Origin: JBOGIG01 sp050742455
GTDB lineage: Bacteria > Actinomycetota > Acidimicrobiia > Acidimicrobiales > JBOGIG01
Length of the DNA stretch: 9,069 nt
Assembly: GCA_050742455.1 (NCBI GenBank)
Contig: JBOGIG010000017.1
Location: 1-9,069, forward strand
Reading direction: 5' to 3'
Below, piece by piece: positions 4,624 through 9,069 of this stretch; the stretch's first letter is position 1; the number at the start of each line of letters is the position of its first letter. The translations under genes were made by a program, and so were the position numbers. Under the pieces are notes generated by a model. It had not been told where the DNA came from. It saw nothing but the letters and a program-made list of their open reading frames with translations, and made no database searches.

Positions 4624-4946
4624 TGCGACGTCCGGCGTTTTTCGGCTCCGGTGATGGCCAACACGGCCAGGACGGCCACCGCAATTTCGAGGACCAGGGT
4701 GGCGATGTGTCCCGTCCCGATGCCCCGGCCGATGGCCCCGCCCACGATGGCGCCGACCAGTCCACTCAGGATCGTACCGACGGCCCCCAGGGACTGGCGC
4801 CCGGGGATGACCAAGCGAGCCAGGGCTCCGATGATCAGGCCGACGATGGCGGTGCTGATGAGGGTCCACAGGGCGAGGCCGACCAGAGGCAGCACTACGA
4901 ACAACAACAAGAAGATGGCGAATAACACCACGATCATGATCTGCAC
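4614..4946 (-). CDS. GlsB/YeaQ/YmgE family (transglycosylase-associated) membrane protein
   Basis: This 110-residue integral membrane protein has a family signature that is clear at residues 34-77: IVGLIIGALARLVIPGRQSLGAVGTILSG followed by the glycine-zipper helix GAIVGGAIGRGIG. Members are small stress-induced membrane proteins of unknown molecular role; the 'transglycosylase-associated' name is historical. Hydrophobic spans are at about 4-26, 28-46, 53-78 and 82-100, then a basic tail EKRRTSHRP. Most members start directly before WTLI, so this one has an extra N-terminal span of about 26 residues (MIVVLFAIFLLLFVVLPLVG) and is longer than the usual 80-90 residues. The start is either GTG 4946 or ATG 4937; neither has a strong ribosome binding site. 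It lies 72 nt downstream of the lipase on the same strand. Confidence 0.82.
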   Translation of the reverse strand: MQIMIVVLFAIFLLLFVVLPLVGLALWTLISTAIVGLIIGALARLVIPGRQSLGAVGTILSGLVGAIVGGAIGRGIGTGHIATLVLEIAVAVLAVLAITGAEKRRTSHRP

Positions 4947-4995
4947 CGTCCCATCCGGACGCCCTTATTCCCATTGTGGTCAGGGCCATGGGCCA

Positions 4996-5017
4996 GCGAT
5001 GCCCGATGGTTCATCGC
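4996..5017 (-). terminator. Small hairpin just after the lipase stop codon
   Basis: GCGATG (4996-5001) and CATCGC (5012-5017) make a 6-bp stem with a 10-nt loop immediately downstream of the lipase stop. No U-run follows, so it may be a weak or factor-assisted terminator, or chance. Confidence 0.2.
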
Positions 5018-5018
5018 A

Positions 5019-5993
5019 TCAGCCCCCGACTCCGGGCAGGACAAGCCGGCAAGGCGGGGGGACGGCATGGGTCGGGTCCAAGGCATTCATCACGTCACCC
5101 AGCGCCACCGGGTCGTAGATGATGGCCAGGTGGTCGGAAAAGTCCAATCCACACTGGTCCTGCAGGGTGATGTTGGACACGTGGGGTCCGGCCAGAAAGG
5201 CCGAGGTGTAGGGAGTAACCACCTCGTCGTATCGGGTCTCGATAACGGTGTAATTGGGTCCGGGCACGGTGTCCCCCCCGGCGTTGAGATGGGTCATGAA
5301 CGGCGATCCCGCGTATTGCTCCGAACAGGCGGGGCAGTAACCATCGAGAAAAGCATTGGATCCGGGACTGGCCTGGGCCAGGGTGGCGAGGCCGAACAAG
5401 GTGGTCCCGTGGTTGGATGGGGCCAGGCCCACCAAAGTGTGAACCTTCGATGCACCCCCCAAAAAGTCGATGTAGTAGCGGGGCATCATTCCCCCCTGGG
5501 AGTGACCGACGATGTCAACCTCCGAGGCCTTGGTGGCGCTCAGAACGCTTTGCACGAAGACCTGGAGCTGAGCGGCCGAGGTTGGGATGTCCCCGTATCC
5601 GTGAATCGACCCGTAGGAGTTTCCGCCGTAGTTGAGGGCGAACACGCAGTACCCGGCGTTGGCCAGCATCGGTGACAGGGCCTGCCATGAATCGCCCATG
5701 GCACCGAAAGTGCCGGCGACGAGCACGACTGGCCGGGGGTGGGCCGATGTCGGCCGGCAAGCGAAATTGTTGGCCCCGCTGGGCGAAGACCCGGGCGACA
5801 AGAGCTCATGGATGATGCCCGAGGCGAAGTTGGGGGCCACCGGGAGTTGCGCGGTCAACGCGCTGGCCCTCGATGTCGCCGGGCCCAAAGGGGCAGCGCC
5901 CGCCCCGCCGGCAAATCCAGTCGCAAGGACCATCACGGCCACGGCGCCAACGAGAACCGATGCGACATGCTGGGTTCGACGACAACGGGCCAC
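5019..5993 (-). CDS. Secreted alpha/beta-hydrolase lipase (lipase class 2 family)
   Basis: The 324-residue product carries a signal peptide: MARCRR, hydrophobic core VASVLVGAVAVMVLATGFAGG (10-30) and probable cleavage after AGAA34. The mature enzyme has an alpha/beta-hydrolase fold with nucleophile S165 in VGHSQGGMMPRYYIDFLGG, probable acid D256 in ETRYDEVVTP and base H288 in FSDHLAIIYDP. The segment VHTLVGLAPSNHGTTLFGL (184-202) is typical of actinobacterial class 2 lipases that cleave triacylglycerols or esters outside the cell. C220 and C223 (CPAC), with C79, C116, C281 and C315, fit an oxidised exported protein. The oxyanion-loop motif, normally HGTFG, is AGTFG here (93-97). The GTG start gives a compact signal peptide; no good ribosome binding site precedes it. 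It is transcribed divergently from the aldolase-like gene. Substrate cannot be told from sequence. Confidence 0.88.
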   Translation of the reverse strand: MARCRRTQHVASVLVGAVAVMVLATGFAGGAGAAPLGPATSRASALTAQLPVAPNFASGIIHELLSPGSSPSGANNFACRPTSAHPRPVVLVAGTFGAMGDSWQALSPMLANAGYCVFALNYGGNSYGSIHGYGDIPTSAAQLQVFVQSVLSATKASEVDIVGHSQGGMMPRYYIDFLGGASKVHTLVGLAPSNHGTTLFGLATLAQASPGSNAFLDGYCPACSEQYAGSPFMTHLNAGGDTVPGPNYTVIETRYDEVVTPYTSAFLAGPHVSNITLQDQCGLDFSDHLAIIYDPVALGDVMNALDPTHAVPPPCRLVLPGVGG

Positions 5994-5999
5994 CGACCG

Positions 6000-6005
6000 A
6001 TCGTA
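6000..6005 (-). promoter_or_regulatory. Possible -10 element of the lipase gene, implying a leaderless mRNA
   Basis: On the minus strand TACGAT (complement of 6000-6005) ends 7 nt before the GTG at 5993, which would place the transcription start on the start codon. The lack of a Shine-Dalgarno sequence agrees with leaderless translation, which is common in actinobacteria. No good -35 element is present. Confidence 0.25.
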
Positions 6006-6030
6006 TCTCAGCCGGTCAGATACCGAAGGG

Positions 6031-6059
6031 CGGACACTGGCCGACTCAGGCCGTACAAT
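6031..6059 (+). promoter_or_regulatory. Putative promoter of the aldolase-antiporter pair
   Basis: CGGACA (6031-6036) and TACAAT (6054-6059) are 17 bp apart and resemble a sigma70-type promoter (TTGACA/TATAAT). The predicted start of transcription is near 6066, about 55 nt before the ATG. Confidence 0.45.
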
Positions 6060-6066
6060 GTTGGAT

Positions 6067-6085
6067 GGGTCTCATCATGGGACCC
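6067..6085 (+). other. Stem-loop at the predicted 5' end of the aldolase transcript
   Basis: GGGTCTCA (6067-6074) pairs with TGGGACCC (6078-6085), one G-U pair in an 8-bp stem, over a TCA loop. It would begin at the first nucleotides of the predicted mRNA, where a stem-loop could protect against decay, or act on DNA as an operator beside the -10. Confidence 0.4.
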
Positions 6086-6120
6086 CAAAAGCCACCCAGA
6101 CCTGACGAGGAGGGGCCCCG

Positions 6121-6885
6121 ATGCCAGCCGCCAAGAACATGACACTCCCCCCTACATTCGACTCGGTCCAGGACGAACGCCAGCACCGCAAGGAGCGCTT
6201 GGCCGCCGGGTTCAGGCTCTTTTCCCGCTTCGGCTTCGACGAGGGCGTGGCCGGGCACATCACCGCCCGCGATCCCGAGCACTCAGATCACTTCTGGGTC
6301 AACCCCTTCGGCATGCATTTTGGCCAGATCAAGTCCAGTGACCTGATTCGGGTCAACGATCGGGGCGAAGTGGTCGAAGGCGACCGACCTGTCAACGAGG
6401 CGGCCTTCGCAATCCACTCACAGGTCCATGCCGCACGGCCCGACGTCATTGCCGCAGCCCACTCGCACTCCATCTATGGCAAGTCATGGTCCTCCCTCGG
6501 ACGACCGCTCGACCCAATAACCCAAGATGCCTGCGCCTTCTACGACGACCACGCCGTGTTCGACGACTACACCGGCGTGGTTGTCGACATCGAGGAGGGC
6601 AAGCGCATCGGAGTAGCGCTCGGCGAGTCCAAGGCCGTGATACTTCGCAATCATGGTTTGTTGACGGTGGGCCAGTCGGTAGACGAGGCCGTGTGGTGGT
6701 TCATCACCATGGAACGCTCATGCCAGGCCCAGCTCTTGGCCGAAGCGGCCGGCAAGCCCATCCTGATCGACCCCGACATGGCCAAAAAGACCAGCGGCTA
6801 CGTTGGCAGCCACCTGGCCGGCTGGTTCAGCTTCCAACCCCTGTGGGACCGCATAGTGGCCGAGCAGCCCGACCTGTTGAACTAA
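6121..6885 (+). CDS. Class II aldolase/adducin family protein
   Basis: The 254-residue protein has the class II aldolase/adducin fold, a cytoplasmic Zn-dependent enzyme family that includes L-fuculose-phosphate and L-ribulose-5-phosphate enzymes. Metal ligands are visible as H114 and H116 in AAAHSHSIYGKSW and H178 in ILRNHGLLTVG. E93 in RPVNEAAFAIHSQVH sits where the catalytic acid of fuculose-phosphate aldolase lies. The N-terminal helix RKERLAAGFRLFSRFGFDEGVAGHITARDP (23-52) and WVNPFGMHF (59-67) follow the family pattern of subfamily members annotated only as class II aldolase/adducin. The long C-terminal helix after MERSCQAQLLAEAAGKPI is also typical. The start has an excellent ribosome binding site (GAGGAGGGG, 6107-6115). 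The phosphosugar-binding residues were not clear enough to assign a substrate. The antiporter gene follows at once and is probably co-transcribed. Confidence 0.88.
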   Translation: MPAAKNMTLPPTFDSVQDERQHRKERLAAGFRLFSRFGFDEGVAGHITARDPEHSDHFWVNPFGMHFGQIKSSDLIRVNDRGEVVEGDRPVNEAAFAIHSQVHAARPDVIAAAHSHSIYGKSWSSLGRPLDPITQDACAFYDDHAVFDDYTGVVVDIEEGKRIGVALGESKAVILRNHGLLTVGQSVDEAVWWFITMERSCQAQLLAEAAGKPILIDPDMAKKTSGYVGSHLAGWFSFQPLWDRIVAEQPDLLN

Positions 6886-6923
6886 CGCCGCCGTTGCCCT
6901 GAGCTCATCGGGCCGAGAGGCCG

Positions 6924-8489
6924 GTGGCGCCAAGCACCGTTGACGGGGTCGGACAGAAAGCAACCGTGGTGGATACCAGAGCGTTTGGCGGAGTCGTGTT
7001 GCTCACGGGGGCAGTAGGGATGGTAGCGGTGCTGTCCAGCCGCCTGTCCAAGCGGGTACGACTCCCCTCCCCCGCCCTGGTGCTGGTCGGCGCCGCCATC
7101 GCCGTCAAGGTCATCCCGGCTCTGCACATCCCCCCGGAGCGAACGGTCGAGCGGGTTGTCACTATTGCCCTTCTTTTCATCCTGTTCGACGGGGGTATGC
7201 ATATCGGTTGGAGCCGATTTCGTTCGGCGGCCGCCCCCATCGCAGTCGTCGGAGTCATCGGCACCTTCCTTACCGTCGCCGCCGGAGCCGCGCTGGTCCA
7301 CTTTGCCTTCGGGTTGGCCTGGTACGTCTCGGTTTTGGTGGGCACGGCGGTGGCCCCCACAGATCCGGCCGTGGTGTTCTCGGTGCTGGGAAAGCGGGAG
7401 ATCACTGGCCGCAGCGGCACGATCCTTGAGGGGGAATCAGGGGCCAACGACCCGGTGGGGATCGCCCTCATGGCGAGCCTCATTGCGGCCGGCCATCTCA
7501 GCGCGGGTGCTGCGGCCCAGGTGGCTGGTCAGTTCGCCCTCCAGATGGGGGTCGGAGCTGCCGTCGGCATCATCGGAGGGCGCGCGCTCGGGTGGTTCAT
7601 GCGCAAGGTGCCCCTACCAGGGGAAGGTCTTTACCCTCTGCGCACGCTCGCTGGAGTGCTCGGACTCTACGGGGTGGCCACCGTGGCGCACGGATCGGGA
7701 TTCCTAGCAGTGTTCGTGGCCGGGATCATGCTGGGCGACGGTCACGCCCCCTACAAGCGTGAGATCGAACGGTTCCACTCCGCCCTCGCCAGCCTGGGTG
7801 AGATCGTGGCTTTTGTCATCCTCGGTCTCACCATCAATCTGGGCGAACTGGCTCGGGCCGACGTTTGGGTGCCTGGATTGATTCTGGGTGGGGTCCTGGC
7901 CCTGATCATCCGCCCGGTACTGGTGGGTCTGTGCCTAATTCCGGCCCGACTCCCAGGCCCCCAACGCAATTTTGTTCTCTTTGCCGGGCTCAAGGGCGCT
8001 GTGCCCATATTGCTCGGCACCTTTTTGCTGGCGTCCCCCGTGGCCCAGGCCGAGCGCCTTTACGGGATCGTGGTCATAGTGGTGGTGTTCTCCGTGGTGG
8101 TTCAAGGGACCTTGGCTCCCGTAGTGGCCCGTGGCCTCGGCGTTCCCATGCGCATCGTCGAACCCGAGCCGTGGTCCCTCGGGGTCAGCCTGCGCAATGA
8201 GCCCAACGGGGTGCACCGCCTCACCATCACCACCGGGGCCCCGGCTGATGGGCACACCATCGCAGACCTGGCCGACCTGACTGAGGATGCCTGGATCAGC
8301 TTCATCGTCCGGAGTGGGCACCTCATCGCCGTGCGGGCCGACACCGAGTTGCGAGCCGGCGATGAGGTGTTGGTGTTGGCCGATCCCGACCAGGCCGGCC
8401 AGCTAAGGAGAACTTTCGAGCGCCTCGCCCCGGAGAGGAAGCCTAAGAGACCAGAGCGAGGGGAAGAGTCTCCAGACCCCTCAGGATGA
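6924..8489 (+). CDS. CPA1-family cation/proton antiporter with RCK_C domain (NhaP2-like)
   Basis: The 521-residue membrane protein should exchange K+ or Na+ for H+. It has about 12 hydrophobic spans between residues 20 and 405. Transport motifs are LLFILFDGGMHIG (83-95), the unwound-helix TAVAPTDPAVVFS (141-153), the ion-binding N175-D176 in ESGANDPVGIAL and FAGLKGAVPILLGTFLLA (353-370). The N-D pair marks electroneutral CPA1 exchangers. A soluble domain at about 413-500 (ending EVLVLADPDQAGQLRRTFE) is an RCK_C/TrkA_C ligand-binding domain, as in E. coli NhaP2/CvrA K+/H+ antiporters, so a K+/H+ role regulated by a cytoplasmic ligand is likely. The start is uncertain: GTG 6924 has a poorly spaced GAGAGG, whereas GTG 6966 follows AGAAAG at 5 nt and starts right at VVDTRAFGGVVLLTG, closer to the family start. 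The gap to the aldolase stop is 38 or 80 nt. The 3' end overlaps the convergent P450 gene. Confidence 0.9.
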   Translation: MAPSTVDGVGQKATVVDTRAFGGVVLLTGAVGMVAVLSSRLSKRVRLPSPALVLVGAAIAVKVIPALHIPPERTVERVVTIALLFILFDGGMHIGWSRFRSAAAPIAVVGVIGTFLTVAAGAALVHFAFGLAWYVSVLVGTAVAPTDPAVVFSVLGKREITGRSGTILEGESGANDPVGIALMASLIAAGHLSAGAAAQVAGQFALQMGVGAAVGIIGGRALGWFMRKVPLPGEGLYPLRTLAGVLGLYGVATVAHGSGFLAVFVAGIMLGDGHAPYKREIERFHSALASLGEIVAFVILGLTINLGELARADVWVPGLILGGVLALIIRPVLVGLCLIPARLPGPQRNFVLFAGLKGAVPILLGTFLLASPVAQAERLYGIVVIVVVFSVVVQGTLAPVVARGLGVPMRIVEPEPWSLGVSLRNEPNGVHRLTITTGAPADGHTIADLADLTEDAWISFIVRSGHLIAVRADTELRAGDEVLVLADPDQAGQLRRTFERLAPERKPKRPERGEESPDPSG

Positions 8490-9069
8490 AGTTCTCCCGA
8501 TAGGTCACTTCATCACTCATCAGGGTCATGCTGGGAGCCCGCTGGGCCAGGCTGGACAGGGCGACCTGAGCCTCCATGCGGGCCAACGGAGCGCCCAGGC
8601 AATGATGGATCCCGAATCCGAAGGACAGGTGATGACGGGCCTCGGCCCGGGAGATGTCAAAGACAAAGCCGTCGTGGAACACCGCCGGATCCCGGTTGGC
8701 GGCCCCCAGCACCAGGAGGACGAAGTGTCCTTCGGGGATCACCACGCCCCCGATTTCGATGTCGGCGGTGGCCTGGCGGCCGTCGAACTGCACCGGCGGA
8801 TCAAAGCGGAGGACCTCCTCGACCGCCGAGTTGACCAGGCCGGACTCGGCCACCAGCCGCTCCCACTGGTCGCGGTGGCGCATCATGTTGAGAACAGCGT
8901 TTCCGATCAGGTTCACCGTGGTCTCGTGACCGGCCACCAAGAGCAGGACCAGGATGGATAGGAGCTCATCCTGAGTCAGGCGATCGCCCTCCTCCTCGGC
9001 GGCAATCAGGGCCGACAGAAGATCGTCACCTGGCCGCCGACGCCGGTGGTCGATGAGGTCGACAAAATA
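8443..9069 (-). CDS. Cytochrome P450, C-terminal part (runs off right edge)
   Basis: The frame is open to the window edge, giving 208 C-terminal residues; the N-terminal half is outside. The protein is a haem monooxygenase of the soluble bacterial class I type (CYP), which takes electrons from a ferredoxin. In order it shows the DHRRRRPGDDLLSAL segment before helix I, the oxygen-activating AGHETT of helix I, the K-helix EEVLRFDPPVQ with the E-x-x-R pair, and the haem loop FGFGIHHCLGAPLAR with its thiolate Cys. All the residues needed for haem and oxygen chemistry in this part are present, and the length from the Cys to the end (about 51 residues) is normal. The substrate is unknown. The last 47 bp overlap the antiporter's 3' end on the opposite strand. 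Confidence 0.95.
   Translation of the reverse strand, partial: YFVDLIDHRRRRPGDDLLSALIAAEEEGDRLTQDELLSILVLLLVAGHETTVNLIGNAVLNMMRHRDQWERLVAESGLVNSAVEEVLRFDPPVQFDGRQATADIEIGGVVIPEGHFVLLVLGAANRDPAVFHDGFVFDISRAEARHHLSFGFGIHHCLGAPLARMEAQVALSSLAQRAPSMTLMSDEVTYRENFILRGLETLPLALVS

Noticed and set aside
4369..5118. Long plus-strand open frame (249 codons) across the small membrane-protein genes and the end of the lipase.
   Set aside because: Its translation is low-complexity and Arg/Thr/Pro-rich with no family motif, and it lies opposite well-recognised minus-strand genes (YeaQ family, lipase), so it is a high-GC shadow.
5739..6341. Plus-strand 200-codon frame spanning the lipase/aldolase divergent region.
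   Set aside because: It covers the lipase signal region antisense and then reads the aldolase out of frame; composition is Arg/Pro/Gly-rich with no domain.

Overview
The window is GC-rich, coding-dense bacterial DNA. Strong GC bias at third codon positions, frequent GTG starts, Mycobacterium-like RelBE proteins, a lipase-2 family secreted lipase and a bacterial class I P450 all point to an actinobacterium. The TasA/camelysin-like cassette and overall style fit an environmental lineage such as Acidimicrobiia, but that placement is inference. No rRNA, tRNA, CRISPR array, transposase or phage gene is visible.

Layout. (a) 3-863 (+): 3' part of an FAD/NAD(P) disulfide-reductase-fold enzyme. (b) 912-2228 (-): two adjacent type II toxin-antitoxin operons, relBE-like and Phd-antitoxin/PIN-toxin (vapBC-like), each with antitoxin first. 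Palindromic, promoter-like DNA lies upstream of each. (c) 2429-4274 (+): three genes with 2-nt gaps encoding a TasA/camelysin-like secreted protein, an ER-type (SipW-like, Ser/His) signal peptidase with a 3 x 24-bp in-frame repeat, and a second secreted protein with a fibronectin-III-like domain. This looks like a self-contained module that makes and processes a surface or matrix protein. (d) 4296-5993 (-): a small His-rich membrane protein, a GlsB/YeaQ/YmgE-family membrane protein and a secreted lipase. (e) 6121-8489 (+): a class II aldolase/adducin-family enzyme followed by a CPA1 cation/proton antiporter with a C-terminal RCK_C domain. (f) 8443-9069 (-): C-terminal part of a cytochrome P450, overlapping the antiporter tail to tail by 47 bp and running off the right edge.

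How it works together. The clearest functional unit is (c): the signal peptidase is probably dedicated to the two flanking substrates, as SipW is for TasA/TapA in Bacillus. Its putative promoter sits in the same roughly 200-bp intergenic region as the vapBC operator repeats, so the PIN-toxin operon's autorepressor could also affect the surface cassette. The other genes look like independent metabolic, envelope or ion-homeostasis functions. I see nothing that is clearly a wholly new system. The best candidates for novelty are the SipW/TasA-like cassette, with its repeat-bearing peptidase and FN3-like partner, and the His-rich mini-protein.
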